A DNA stretch of 64,000 nt from Deltaproteobacteria bacterium. GTDB lineage: Bacteria; Myxococcota_A; Polyangia; HGW-17. Positions 1-9,276 of this stretch are shown here, piece after piece. Location of the stretch: NCBI GenBank assembly GCA_016937155.1, contig JAFGWM010000051.1, forward strand, positions 1-64,000. Direction: 5' to 3'. A model generated the notes under the pieces. That model did no database searches, was not told where the DNA came from, and saw only the letters and a program-made list of their open reading frames with translations. A program made the translations under genes and the position numbers. Every line of letters begins with the position of its first letter. The first letter of the stretch is position 1.

Positions 1-2
1 AG

Positions 3-404
3 AATCTTGTGGTCCGTGGGAATCTTGGTTACCTCATGAAATCCTGGTCATTCTCTGACAAAACCACACTGGATGTTCCCGGAGTTTCATACAGCGCCAT
101 AAATTTAACACTTGGTGCACGCTTTCTTATCATCGATAAAGCTAATGTTGAAGGAAACATTTCCTTCATGATGCCACTTGATGCCGGTGATATTGCATCT
201 GCTGATTTTTATGGTCAGGCCACCCTTATGGGACTAAGATTTAATGTTGCATTTGGGTACGAAGTTTTAAAAGGTGTTGAAGTTCTGGCCGGATTCGACT
301 ATACCCGTTTTGACTTTACTTTCGACGGCTTCGGAGCGAGGACAGCTGACAGTGCATCAGATCAGTACATTTCATTCCTTCTTGGTGTCAGATACACCAT
401 GTAA
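3..404 (+). CDS. outer-membrane beta-barrel protein, C-terminal part (5' truncated by window edge)
   Basis: The frame is open to the left edge, so this is the C-terminal part of a longer protein; a GTG at position 9 is probably internal. The residues alternate polar and hydrophobic in short stretches separated by turns (FIIDKANVEGNISFMMP, FNVAFGYEVLKGVEVLAGF), and the end YISFLLGVRYTM resembles a terminal beta strand of an outer-membrane barrel. No family can be named. The next gene follows 26 nt later on the same strand. The barrel assignment is inferred from residue pattern only. Confidence 0.6.
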   Translation, partial: NLVVRGNLGYLMKSWSFSDKTTLDVPGVSYSAINLTLGARFLIIDKANVEGNISFMMPLDAGDIASADFYGQATLMGLRFNVAFGYEVLKGVEVLAGFDYTRFDFTFDGFGARTADSASDQYISFLLGVRYTM

Positions 405-430
405 AAACCACCGGCAGGGTTTCTCTTACC

Positions 431-1459
431 ATGGACAATGAAAAATTAACTTTAAGCAGCATTGATAATGTTGTTGGACCTTTTACCAGTGAGGAGCATG
501 CTCTTATTGAGGAGGTTCTTGAGCTTCTGTCTTCAATGGAAGATGACAGTCACAGCTATTTTATTAACATCATTGTTGAAAAAATGAATCGGCTGTTTAA
601 ACTTCATTCCCTTGCACTGGAAATGCCTCCTCCTGTATCACACAAAGTAAATTCTTCTCTCACCCTTGATTTTAATCATCTGATAGAGGACCTCAATATC
701 ATTAATCCACATGATTTTGAACTGAGACTGCCCATAAGAACAATCATGGGAAAAGCCCTCATCGATATGGAAATAAGTTTCTGGGCATTTCTGAGTTATT
801 CTCTTGACCAGGTTTGTACTGCAACGGATATTGGCCAGACTCTGAATCATAGTGTGGAAAACTTCCTTTGTGACCGTATTTTTAATAAAATGACATCAGA
901 ACTTCTGGTAAGTGTGGCGACTAACGATCAGGCCGATCCTGAAATAAGAAAAGCTGCTATAAAATTCCTGCTGACATTATGGGAAAACGCCAGTATCAGG
1001 GCAATGAGAAACTTTGCCCCGCTAATGGAATCTATATGGAGAGCACGTCGTCAGGCCAAAGTTGTTATGGGCACAATGATGGGAATACGAGAAATTCTTG
1101 ACCTGCTTGCTCATGGGGCCACCCCGCACTTTCTGGATTTTCTTAGTAAAAATTCTGAAAATCAGGAAGTTATTGATGCTTTTAGAGAATTTATTTTTGG
1201 AACCACATATGAAGAGTTACGACAAAAGGATAAGGAACAGAGTGTAAACGGAATAGTCTGTGTTGAATGCGAAGACACGGATTTTTCCGGACGTTTGAGT
1301 GACGGTTCAATATCTCCTATGGAACGAGCTCTTGGGATATACAGGTTTTTTACAAAACGGAAAATGGAAGCTAAAGGCAGAATGTTCACAGGAACACCAG
1401 GCCCTAAAAGAACAGCTGAAGAATATCTGTTGATTTATTTCATTGAGAACAAATTGTAA
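431..1459 (+). CDS. hypothetical protein, 342 aa
   Basis: I do not recognise the family. The protein is soluble, has no signal peptide or membrane segment, and is mostly alpha-helical by composition, with leucine- and glutamate-rich stretches in the first 60 residues (EEHALIEEVLELLSSMEDD). The start is ATG with a weak CAGGG about 11 nt upstream. It lies between a barrel protein and ffh on the same strand, 53 nt before ffh, so it may be co-transcribed with ffh. No function is proposed. Confidence 0.75.
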   Translation: MDNEKLTLSSIDNVVGPFTSEEHALIEEVLELLSSMEDDSHSYFINIIVEKMNRLFKLHSLALEMPPPVSHKVNSSLTLDFNHLIEDLNIINPHDFELRLPIRTIMGKALIDMEISFWAFLSYSLDQVCTATDIGQTLNHSVENFLCDRIFNKMTSELLVSVATNDQADPEIRKAAIKFLLTLWENASIRAMRNFAPLMESIWRARRQAKVVMGTMMGIREILDLLAHGATPHFLDFLSKNSENQEVIDAFREFIFGTTYEELRQKDKEQSVNGIVCVECEDTDFSGRLSDGSISPMERALGIYRFFTKRKMEAKGRMFTGTPGPKRTAEEYLLIYFIENKL

Positions 1460-1512
1460 TTCCCACCCATGGTGGGTGATATTCAATACCAGAATTATAC
1501 CGGAGTATTATT

Positions 1513-3147
1513 ATGCTTGATACACTTACTAAAGGATTCAGAAATGCCAGGCAAAAACTCACCGGCATGGGTGAATTTACGGAAGAGAATATAAACGACG
1601 CCCTTAGAGAAGTCAGGCTCGCATTACTTGAGGCTGATGTTGACTTCAAAGTCACAAAAATGTTTCTCAACACTGTAAAGGAAGAGCTTCTCGGTCAGGA
1701 AATTAAAATCAAGGCAAAGGCTGCCACAGGTAGAAAGGTTACAATTTCCCCGGGAGAAATATTTATTAAAAGCTGTTACGATCAACTGGTTAACCTGATG
1801 GGACCTGTTGATACAAGTCTGCAGCTTCCCACAAGGGGTATTTCAACTTTTATGATGGTTGGGCTTCAGGGCTCCGGAAAAACCACCACCACTGGAAAAC
1901 TTGCAAGTTTTCTAATGAAAAAGCACGGAAGAAAACCAATGCTGGTGGCCGCGGATGTATACAGACCCGCTGCAATTGAGCAGTTGAAAGTTTTAGGAAA
2001 AAGACTTGGAATTCCAGTATACAGTGAAGATACCAAGGATCCTCCCGGAATATGTGATCGTGCCATGAAAACAGCCAAGATGAAGGGACGTGACACCCTC
2101 ATCTTTGATACCGCAGGAAGACTTGCAATTGACGAAGTTCTTATGGAGGAACTGGTACAGATAAAAGCCCGGGTTAATCCTGAAAATGTATTTCTGGTAA
2201 TTGACTCCATGATTGGACAGGATGCAGTAAAAACAGCAAAAGCATTTGATGATAAGCTGGATTTAACTGGAACCATATTAACAAAACTTGATGGTGACGC
2301 CAGAGGTGGTAGTGCTCTTTCAATTAAAACCGTAACCGGGAAACCCATTAAATTCCTTGGTATGGGGGAATCTCTTGATAAACTTGAGGAGTTCAGACCG
2401 GAAGGAATGGCGAGCCGCATTCTTGGAATGGGTGATGTTGTTGGTCTGGTTCAGGATTTTGAAGATGTTGTAGATTCTGAAAAGGCTGAAAAAGATGCCA
2501 AAAGAATGCTTCAGGGAAAATTTGATATGGCGGATTTCCTTGAACAGATAACTATGATCCAGAAAATGGGCTCTCTTAAGGATCTAATGGAGAAAATGCC
2601 GTTTTTCCCTGATGGTCTCCCTCAGGATATTTCTCTTGATGACAAGGAACTGGTAAGAATTCAGTCAATGATCAAATCCATGACCAATGAGGAAAGAAAA
2701 AATCCTGATATTATGTTTGATATTCCGGACATGAGCAAACAGCCCAGATGGAAGACAAAAAAGAAAGTTGCTGTTTCATTTAATGAGTCAAGAATTAAAA
2801 GAATTTCTAGAGGTAGTGGTACTACTGAAGATGATGTTAGAAGTCTTCTATCCCGTTTTTTAAGTATGCGGCAGATTATGGCAATGATGGGACAGAATCA
2901 GGGGCTACTAAACAAGCTTCCTATCTTCAAACAGTTAAACCAGATGAAACAGCTTAAAAATATGGATGTCAATGACATGATGGCATTCAGTGGAATGGGG
3001 GGTCAGGGAATGGATGAAATGCCTCAGGATCCGGGCATGATGGGAGCTGGAGGCCTTCGTAAAAAAGGAAGCTCCATAGACAAAAGCAAGGCTAAAAAGA
3101 AGAAAAAAATAGCCAAAAAGAGCAGAAAGAACAATAAAAAGAGGTAA
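1513..3147 (+). CDS. ffh: signal recognition particle protein Ffh (SRP54)
   Basis: This is the GTPase of the signal recognition particle, which binds signal sequences and 4.5S RNA and targets ribosomes to the membrane. The N-domain (about 1-90) is followed by the G domain with P-loop GLQGSGKTT at 117-125, DTAGR at 199-203 and TKLD at 257-260. The Met-rich M domain follows, with RIKRISRGSGTTEDDV as the RNA-binding core. At 544 aa it is longer than usual (about 450): there is extra sequence between the M-domain helices and a long tail that is Met/Gly-rich and then ends in many Lys/Arg residues. ATG has GGAG 8 nt upstream. Its stop codon abuts the stop codon of the convergent rlmB with no gap. 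Confidence 0.97.
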   Translation: MLDTLTKGFRNARQKLTGMGEFTEENINDALREVRLALLEADVDFKVTKMFLNTVKEELLGQEIKIKAKAATGRKVTISPGEIFIKSCYDQLVNLMGPVDTSLQLPTRGISTFMMVGLQGSGKTTTTGKLASFLMKKHGRKPMLVAADVYRPAAIEQLKVLGKRLGIPVYSEDTKDPPGICDRAMKTAKMKGRDTLIFDTAGRLAIDEVLMEELVQIKARVNPENVFLVIDSMIGQDAVKTAKAFDDKLDLTGTILTKLDGDARGGSALSIKTVTGKPIKFLGMGESLDKLEEFRPEGMASRILGMGDVVGLVQDFEDVVDSEKAEKDAKRMLQGKFDMADFLEQITMIQKMGSLKDLMEKMPFFPDGLPQDISLDDKELVRIQSMIKSMTNEERKNPDIMFDIPDMSKQPRWKTKKKVAVSFNESRIKRISRGSGTTEDDVRSLLSRFLSMRQIMAMMGQNQGLLNKLPIFKQLNQMKQLKNMDVNDMMAFSGMGGQGMDEMPQDPGMMGAGGLRKKGSSIDKSKAKKKKKIAKKSRKNNKKR

Positions 3148-3915
3148 TTATTTTTTATGAATCATCTGCTGTCTTCTGACTTCATAAAGTGCAATAGAAG
3201 CACTTACACTTGCGTTGAATGAACCAATACTACTGGAACTCATTGGAATGGTCAGCATCTCGTCACACTGAGCCTCAAGAGATGGTCTTATACCCTTGTC
3301 CTCACTGCCGGTTACTATTACAATATCTCCGGTTAAATCTGCTTCATATATTGGTTTTGAGCCATCCATTGAAAGTCCCACTACCTTAAAGCCAAGTTCT
3401 CTGAGCTGCCCAAGAGATTTACCCAGATTATTTGCCCGCGCAACTTTAGTATGCAAAGCTGCCCCTGCACTGGTTTTTATCGTTCCTGATGTTACCTTTG
3501 CCGACTCGCTGAATGGGATCAGGGTAGCTTCAACATCATTCAAAAAAGCACTCCTTAAAACAGCTCCCAGATTCCGTGGATCGGTAATTCTGTCAAGAAC
3601 CATTATTACCCTGTTTCCTGATTGTTGTGATTCCATAAGGCCAATCAGTTCACTCCAGTTCTGGTACTTATAACCCTCAACAAATAAAACAACTCCCTGA
3701 TGATTTCCACCGTTACATAAAAGATTAAGCTCCCCGGTCGTCATATTTTCAACTTTAATCCCCATCCTTTTTGCGGTGGAAATAATCTCTTTTCTTGCCT
3801 CAGAATTGATACAAAGTGTACTGCCCTTCCCCATTTCCAGGGCTTCAGTTACAACATGTACTCCAAAAACTATATGCTCTCCTTCTGGAGAATTTTTCCT
3901 AAACTGTTTCTTCAC
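3148..3915 (-). CDS. rlmB: TrmH/SpoU-family 23S rRNA 2'-O-ribose methyltransferase (RlmB-like)
   Basis: This is a SPOUT methyltransferase expected to methylate a ribose 2'-OH in RNA using SAM; RlmB modifies G2251 of 23S rRNA. An N-terminal substrate-binding domain (EHIVFGVHVVTEAL) precedes the SPOUT domain with the three family motifs: motif 1 DRITDPRNLGAVLRSA, motif 2 VTGSEDKGIRP, motif 3 IPMSSSSIGSFNASVSASIA. The length of 255 aa fits. The start is GTG with GAGG 6 nt upstream, inside the 3' end of pyrF (17-nt overlap), so the two are probably translationally coupled. RlmB versus another TrmH-family member cannot be settled by eye. Confidence 0.9.
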   Translation of the reverse strand: MKKQFRKNSPEGEHIVFGVHVVTEALEMGKGSTLCINSEARKEIISTAKRMGIKVENMTTGELNLLCNGGNHQGVVLFVEGYKYQNWSELIGLMESQQSGNRVIMVLDRITDPRNLGAVLRSAFLNDVEATLIPFSESAKVTSGTIKTSAGAALHTKVARANNLGKSLGQLRELGFKVVGLSMDGSKPIYEADLTGDIVIVTGSEDKGIRPSLEAQCDEMLTIPMSSSSIGSFNASVSASIALYEVRRQQMIHKK

Positions 3916-4612
3916 TGCTGACCTCGTCTATTCTCATGGCAAATTGTCTGGCTGCTTCTCTTGGGCTATGAGCATCACGTATCGGCCTGCCAACCACCAG
4001 TATATCGCTTCCCATACGCACAGCATCCGAAACATTCAGAACTCTTTTCTGATCCTGAGCTTCCTGAGCCTCTTCCCTTATCCCGGGAGTTACAATAATC
4101 AGTCCTGAATCCTTCAGAGAGCCAAGAATATCCAGCTCTGCCGCGGATGCAACAATACCCTCTATTCCGATACTTTTTGCCAGAGCAGCTCTTTTAAGAA
4201 CAGTTTCTGATACTGACAACCCACTCCCTGTGGAAATCAAATCATTTCCATCCAGACTGGTTAGAACAGTTACACCTAAAAGACCAACACCTGATGATAG
4301 CGATGCTTTTTTTGCCATTTCAAGCATCCCTGCGCCACCTGATGTATGAAGAGTAAGGTATCTCACCCCAAGATCACCCACGACTCTTACTGTTCGTTCA
4401 ACAGTTGCAGGAATATCATGTAGTTTAAGGTCGAGAAAAATATCAACTCCATAGTCCAATATAGATTTAACAATAACTGGACCAAGAGAAGTATACAGTT
4501 CCAGTCCTATTTTAAAAACATCAACAAATTCTGAACATTCTTCAGCTAATTTTTTTGCTTCACCAGAAGTGGATACATCCAGAGCGAGAGCCAGACGAGG
4601 TCGATTACCCAT
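3899..4612 (-). CDS. pyrF: orotidine 5'-phosphate decarboxylase
   Basis: This enzyme converts OMP to UMP, the last step of de novo UMP synthesis. It is a TIM barrel with the conserved beta1 motif LALALDVS and the catalytic DLKLHDIP. VTPGIR and the late VVGRPIRDAHSPREAA phosphate-binding loop are also present. An upstream TTG in frame exists at 4636, but the ATG at 4612 is preferred because it has AGGA 7 nt upstream and starts 1 nt after the stop of the preceding gene (237 aa, family size). It lies within a minus-strand series with rlmB downstream. Confidence 0.95.
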   Translation of the reverse strand: MGNRPRLALALDVSTSGEAKKLAEECSEFVDVFKIGLELYTSLGPVIVKSILDYGVDIFLDLKLHDIPATVERTVRVVGDLGVRYLTLHTSGGAGMLEMAKKASLSSGVGLLGVTVLTSLDGNDLISTGSGLSVSETVLKRAALAKSIGIEGIVASAAELDILGSLKDSGLIIVTPGIREEAQEAQDQKRVLNVSDAVRMGSDILVVGRPIRDAHSPREAARQFAMRIDEVSSEETV

Positions 4613-4613
4613 A

Positions 4614-6116
4614 CTAATATCCTGTTTTCTTCCCAAATTTAACTTTTATATCGGGAAAAGGTTTCCGTATTTTCCCAGGAACAGCGCCCTTATCCAGCTT
4701 CATTTTTGGTATGGTCTCTGGATCCACAAAGTCAGCTGAAATACTTTTTTTGTCTGGACAAATTCTGTAAAGTACCTCTCGCTCAATTTTAAACAGAAGT
4801 TTTTCCTTTCCTTCACACTGAGTCCAGGTCCAGAAATATCCCTTCATATCCCCTTGTATTTCCTTACCAAACTGACACCTGGTTCTTTCACCATTAAACT
4901 TTTTTATCTCAATAAAATCAGACTCAGGACTCAGCCCGGAATTTGAATAAATATCATCATTATGTTCGATAATTTTCTCCACATGGAAACCTTTAGCAGC
5001 AAGATTCTTTGTGTAGCTCTTCATTTTTGCTGGTGATGGTGAAAAACTGATATTCCCCTTTACATATTTAAACCCACTTTTTGGATCTTTTCGGGACATT
5101 TTAAACTCAAAGCCCCGACAACTACCTGAAATTTCGTTGATATCATCCTTGTTTCCCTGCCACATAACTCCGTTCATAAGATCATACTTATCAAGTATCA
5201 GGGTATTACGTACATTTCTGGCAAAAATTTCACCCAACCACGTTACTTCAGGTATTTCGATGTTTATGTACTGACCAATGGTATCACCACTTATAAACTG
5301 GAATGTTTTTCCTGAATTCATTGTAAGAACAGCTTTTACCCGACCGGATTTGAAATATTTTTCCTTACCGTTAACATCATTGTTTATTCTCTGGATTTTA
5401 AGATTCAGAAAATCCATTACACCATGCCTGATATTATCAGAAGTAAAATCCTCCGGAACATCCCCTTTTAAAACTTTCCAGTCACCCTTTGGCCCCCTGG
5501 AAAACTCATACAATTGTTTCTCATTCCGAAAAATTGAGAACGTTTTAACATCTTTGTACTTTCCCTCAGCCACACGTGGTTCAATCCAGCCAATGGAGTC
5601 CAGAACAAAAACCTGCCTGATTGCTCCCTTTAGTTGCCATACTGAATTGCTGCTCTTCTGGCGGATAAGTGAAAATTTTCGGGATTTTCCAATATAAATT
5701 GTTTTTTTCATTTTACCCTTTGAAAAAATTTTGAGTCTGAGAGCATTCTTATCATCAACCTTGTATGTTCTGAAAGTTTTTGGTGAATCACTGATCATCA
5801 TTGAATATCGGATTCCCGACAGTTTGAGAAGCATGGCATTCAGCCGTCTCTGAGATGCAACGGACTTAATAGGACTGGTAAGGAACCAGGTCCCGTTAAT
5901 TTTTTCCAGTCTGAAATTTCCATGAATATTCTTCACTTCCAGCTTATCGACATCTTTTAGATCTGCTGCAGTAAGAGGATAATCACCATCAGATGAGTTT
6001 TTATCGTTTAATGTAGGTGGCTTAATATCCTTAGGCCAAAGAAAATAAATTCCCCCGGACAAAACAACTAATATGATAAATGGTAATACAGTTTTAAATA
6101 TTTTATTTGTTTTCAT
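4614..6116 (-). CDS. DUF4340 domain protein, membrane-anchored, partner of a Gld-type ABC exporter
   Basis: A single N-terminal membrane segment (about 8-26, FKTVLPFIILVVLSGGIYFL) is followed by a large extracytoplasmic part. The region from about 50 shows DUF4340 features (VDKLEVKNIHGNFRLEKINGTWFLTSPI, then the RLNAMLLKLSGIR block). DUF4340 proteins are commonly encoded after the GldF/GldG-like permease components, exactly as here: the start overlaps the stop of the permease gene (ATGA at 6113-6116), with AAGGTGA as ribosome-binding site. The biochemical role is unknown. The gene set argues for a shared envelope complex with the two genes upstream. Confidence 0.8.
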   Translation of the reverse strand: MKTNKIFKTVLPFIILVVLSGGIYFLWPKDIKPPTLNDKNSSDGDYPLTAADLKDVDKLEVKNIHGNFRLEKINGTWFLTSPIKSVASQRRLNAMLLKLSGIRYSMMISDSPKTFRTYKVDDKNALRLKIFSKGKMKKTIYIGKSRKFSLIRQKSSNSVWQLKGAIRQVFVLDSIGWIEPRVAEGKYKDVKTFSIFRNEKQLYEFSRGPKGDWKVLKGDVPEDFTSDNIRHGVMDFLNLKIQRINNDVNGKEKYFKSGRVKAVLTMNSGKTFQFISGDTIGQYINIEIPEVTWLGEIFARNVRNTLILDKYDLMNGVMWQGNKDDINEISGSCRGFEFKMSRKDPKSGFKYVKGNISFSPSPAKMKSYTKNLAAKGFHVEKIIEHNDDIYSNSGLSPESDFIEIKKFNGERTRCQFGKEIQGDMKGYFWTWTQCEGKEKLLFKIEREVLYRICPDKKSISADFVDPETIPKMKLDKGAVPGKIRKPFPDIKVKFGKKTGY

Positions 6117-8293
6117 TTTCTATATTCACCTTTTTTTCGCTTTCTCAATAAGTTGTACATTACTCCAAATAAAATAACAATCAACGTGGGAAGAATGCAT
6201 GAATATAGCTGTACAGTGAAGGGGCTTTTACCCGCAGGACTGATCCAGGAAACACTTCTTCCTTTAAATCTCAGGTGAGAAAGACTTCTGTCATCAAGAA
6301 GCTCATTAATAAAATGCCTCAGGAAAATAATGTGTGTACTGACACTTTCAAATCCTTTATCTCGAAGAATATCACTGTCGCCAAACCCAAATATCTTTTC
6401 TTTCCCCTTTTTATATAGAAAGCCTGTAATAAATGGACCTCTATCCTTGGTTACAGGCCATTTTCTATCCTCCTCATATGCATTAACATGCCGCCATGCT
6501 TCATTTGTTGTTTTCATTACATACTTGAATTTTTCCGGATTTTTTAATGAAAAACTCGAAACAGTGTAAGGAACAACCATGAGTTTTGAATTTACCTGAA
6601 TGTATGGCATCAGCGGATAAGTCATCGTCTGATGTCTTGAAACAGGAATTTTGGGAGCCCTAAAACTGAGGACAAGATCGTGATTAATTTCGATTCCCCT
6701 TTTTGACAGCAGTTTATTCATACCGGTGTCATTTACAATCCAGTGCATCGGAAGACCGGCAATAGCTTTATTCCATCTGGTTTTCATGCCATCGAGGAAA
6801 AGCATTACCGGTTTCCCGGAATCAATAAATTTTTCCAGTGAATTGATAGCATCCTGAGAAAATGAAATATTGGGGCCTGCAATAATAAGCAATTCTCCTT
6901 CGCTCAAATCGTCCTTACCCGGGATTACTTTTTTAAATTCATATTCATTTAGAAGTGAGAAAAATCTTGAAAAAGGGGCACGTAAATCTTCTTCGGAAGG
7001 TTCTTCCCCATTCCCCACAGAAAAAAGTATTTTCACTCTTTTTCCGGTAATTCTTTTAAGCCTGAATGTCAATTCATACTCGAGAGTTCGATATCTGGCT
7101 GCATTAATTGCTTCAGGAATAACCTCTGTTTTATCCCCAAGAATCATTGCTATTCCAAAAAATATTCGGTCAATACTGGTTTTCCTGCGGGAATAATTTC
7201 CGACTTCTATTTCATTAACTTTATAATCCGAAGCCAGTCTCCGTGCATCCAAATCTGTATCCGGGTCCAGTACAGTAACTGAAAAATTGCCTGAATATCT
7301 GGAATACTGCTTTAGAATATTAATTACATCATTTCTGAGATATTTCAGTTTTCCTGGAATCTTTGAAGAGCAGAAGAAAATTACCTTTAGTGGCATATCA
7401 AGTTTCTTCAGTTCTTTTTTAGTCGTATTATCAAGAGTAAACAATTTGTCTCTTGTCATATCAAGTGAAATATCCAGACGAACAGCAGAAATATTAGCCA
7501 GAATAACCGCTGCAATTATAACAAGGGTATAGACCGGGGAAAATGCCCTGAAAAGTGCATATCCGTTTCTGACTTTCATTGATATCAGAATTCCTTTGAT
7601 TCCAAGAACAGAGATTCCAATAAAGTATACAATATCTACCAGTTGCACGAGACCAAGAGAAAACTTCTTTACGTGATAACTGAATGAAATATTTCTCAAT
7701 ATGGAACCCAAAAGCTCACTGGAATGCTCACCAAGAAAATCAGGAATCCACATAAAAAAAGCAATCATGAAACTTATGAGAAAGGCACTGGTAAAATTTT
7801 TCTGAGTACTGCTCACCAGTAAGCCGATAGATGAAAATGCCATACCAAGTAGGGCAAGGCCAAGCGTTCCACTCACCCATACTCCGGTATCTGCACTGCC
7901 CCATGATGCCAGTTTCATTGTTATTATTACAAGAACTCCTGCGAGAAGTGGGAATAGCAGAATCAGTAATGCAACCAGAAGTTTTCCTGTTACAGCAGCC
8001 ATCTCCATTCCTGGTACCATCAGTGCGAAATCCCTCCGACCATCTCTTCTAAGAAGCATTGGAGAACTGATAGCAATGGAAAAAAGAAGAATCATATAAG
8101 GTGCTATCTGAAAATAGGGTTTAATAGTTACAATTCCAGTAGCATGAATTGTATTTATTGAAGTGATACCTGCCACAAGCAGATATGCCCCAAATGCTGC
8201 GTAAAGCAGAGGAGATGCAAGAAGCAATCTGAACTCACGTTTAAAAACATTATATACGCCAGTGAAATATCCAGAGTTATAGTCATTGCCCAT
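6113..8293 (-). CDS. ABC-2 permease fused to a GldG-like ABC auxiliary domain
   Basis: The first about 250 residues are a polytopic ABC-2-type permease of the GldF kind (FKREFRLLLASPLLYAAFGAYL, then about six membrane segments). After a further membrane segment comes a GldG-type extracytoplasmic domain (TRDKLFTLDNTTKKELKKL, then FFCSSKIPGKLKYLRNDVINIL and DPDTD). It ends with a C-terminal membrane helix and a basic tail. In Bacteroidota GldF and GldG are usually separate proteins; fused forms occur elsewhere. Two ATGs compete: 8302 has its AAGG immediately adjacent, whereas 8293 has AAGG 9 nt away and is preferred. It overlaps the ATPase gene by 11 nt. The substrate is unknown. Confidence 0.88.
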   Translation of the reverse strand: MGNDYNSGYFTGVYNVFKREFRLLLASPLLYAAFGAYLLVAGITSINTIHATGIVTIKPYFQIAPYMILLFSIAISSPMLLRRDGRRDFALMVPGMEMAAVTGKLLVALLILLFPLLAGVLVIITMKLASWGSADTGVWVSGTLGLALLGMAFSSIGLLVSSTQKNFTSAFLISFMIAFFMWIPDFLGEHSSELLGSILRNISFSYHVKKFSLGLVQLVDIVYFIGISVLGIKGILISMKVRNGYALFRAFSPVYTLVIIAAVILANISAVRLDISLDMTRDKLFTLDNTTKKELKKLDMPLKVIFFCSSKIPGKLKYLRNDVINILKQYSRYSGNFSVTVLDPDTDLDARRLASDYKVNEIEVGNYSRRKTSIDRIFFGIAMILGDKTEVIPEAINAARYRTLEYELTFRLKRITGKRVKILFSVGNGEEPSEEDLRAPFSRFFSLLNEYEFKKVIPGKDDLSEGELLIIAGPNISFSQDAINSLEKFIDSGKPVMLFLDGMKTRWNKAIAGLPMHWIVNDTGMNKLLSKRGIEINHDLVLSFRAPKIPVSRHQTMTYPLMPYIQVNSKLMVVPYTVSSFSLKNPEKFKYVMKTTNEAWRHVNAYEEDRKWPVTKDRGPFITGFLYKKGKEKIFGFGDSDILRDKGFESVSTHIIFLRHFINELLDDRSLSHLRFKGRSVSWISPAGKSPFTVQLYSCILPTLIVILFGVMYNLLRKRKKGEYRK

Positions 8294-9005
8294 CAAAAAC
8301 ATCCTTCATGATTGCCTGTTTCAACTCATCTTCGCCCTCAGCACCTCCATCATAAGTTATAACACCACCGCTTATAACAAGGGCTCTGGATGCCAGTTTT
8401 ACAACTTCAGAAAGATAATGAGTCGAAAGTACAATACATTTCTTATCAGCAATTTTATTCAACATTTTATGAAGGGAATCAATCTGACCTGGATCCAGCC
8501 CCGTTGAGGGTTCATCCAGTATCAGAATTTCCGGATCATGAATCATGGAAACACCGAGGGATAGTCGCTGTCGAAAACCCCTGCTTAATTCCGAATTCAG
8601 ATAATTCCATACACCCTGAAGCTCAAATATTTCTACAACACGATCTATAGCCTCGTTTACACGGGAACGTGAAACTCTCATGGAGGCTGCGAATTTCAAC
8701 TGCTCCCTGACTTTTAATTCAGGATCCAGAATCGACTCGTCAGGAAGAACTCCGATTCTGTTGAGAATCAGGGGTTTCTCGGCTATATTCATGCCCAAAA
8801 TTTCAACTTTTCCACTAGACGGAGTAAGCATACCGCTCATAAGTCTGAGTGTAGTTGTTTTACCAGCCCCGTTTAATCCGATAAGTGATGTTATTCCATT
8901 TGTTTCTATGGAAAGATTCATTCCAGATATAATTTTATTACCACCAAGAATGCAGCTCACATCTGAGAATGAAATTTTTTTTGCAGGTTCGGTGCTTTTG
9001 CTCAT
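8283..9005 (-). CDS. ABC transporter ATP-binding protein (GldA/CcmA type)
   Basis: This is the nucleotide-binding subunit of the exporter formed with the fused permease downstream. Walker A GLNGAGKTT lies at about 43-51, the signature LSRGF at about 140 (a variant of LSGGQ), and Walker B ILILDEPSTGLDP at about 160. The H-loop is in LSTHYLSEV. An in-frame GTG at 9014 is possible, but ATG 9005 has an AGG about 8-9 nt upstream and is preferred (240 aa). It is first of a three-gene series with overlapping ends. Confidence 0.93.
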   Translation of the reverse strand: MSKSTEPAKKISFSDVSCILGGNKIISGMNLSIETNGITSLIGLNGAGKTTTLRLMSGMLTPSSGKVEILGMNIAEKPLILNRIGVLPDESILDPELKVREQLKFAASMRVSRSRVNEAIDRVVEIFELQGVWNYLNSELSRGFRQRLSLGVSMIHDPEILILDEPSTGLDPGQIDSLHKMLNKIADKKCIVLSTHYLSEVVKLASRALVISGGVITYDGGAEGEDELKQAIMKDVFDGQ

Positions 9006-9076
9006 AGTATACACCTGAAGAAAAGAAAACAGATGTTTCAGTTTATTATCAGAATGCTTTTAAAACTTAATTCTAT

Positions 9077-9241
9077 TTATTCAAAATGACATTCAAGCAA
9101 TGGATGTTTATCCTTTTTAATATCTTCCAGAAATTCCTGATAAATTTTATCCTTTTGCTTCTCGGATACTGAAGCATTAACTTTTTTTTCCAGTTCACGA
9201 AGTTTTTCAAAAAGATTATTCTGATATTCTATAAAATTCAT
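9077..9241 (-). CDS. small hydrophilic protein, 54 aa
   Basis: The ATG is preceded by GGAG with ideal 6-nt spacing. The frame runs 54 codons to TAA. The product (MNFIEYQNNLFEKLRELEKK at the start, CHFE at the end) is charged, has no membrane segment, and is probably a short helical or coiled-coil protein. It begins 35 nt after the cysteine synthase stop, so it is likely translated from the same message. Its function is unknown. The protein-like composition and the ribosome-binding site support a real gene, but no homologue is recognised. Confidence 0.6.
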   Translation of the reverse strand: MNFIEYQNNLFEKLRELEKKVNASVSEKQKDKIYQEFLEDIKKDKHPLLECHFE

Positions 9242-9276
9242 CGGTTTCTCCATAAATATATATAAGTTTCAAACAT

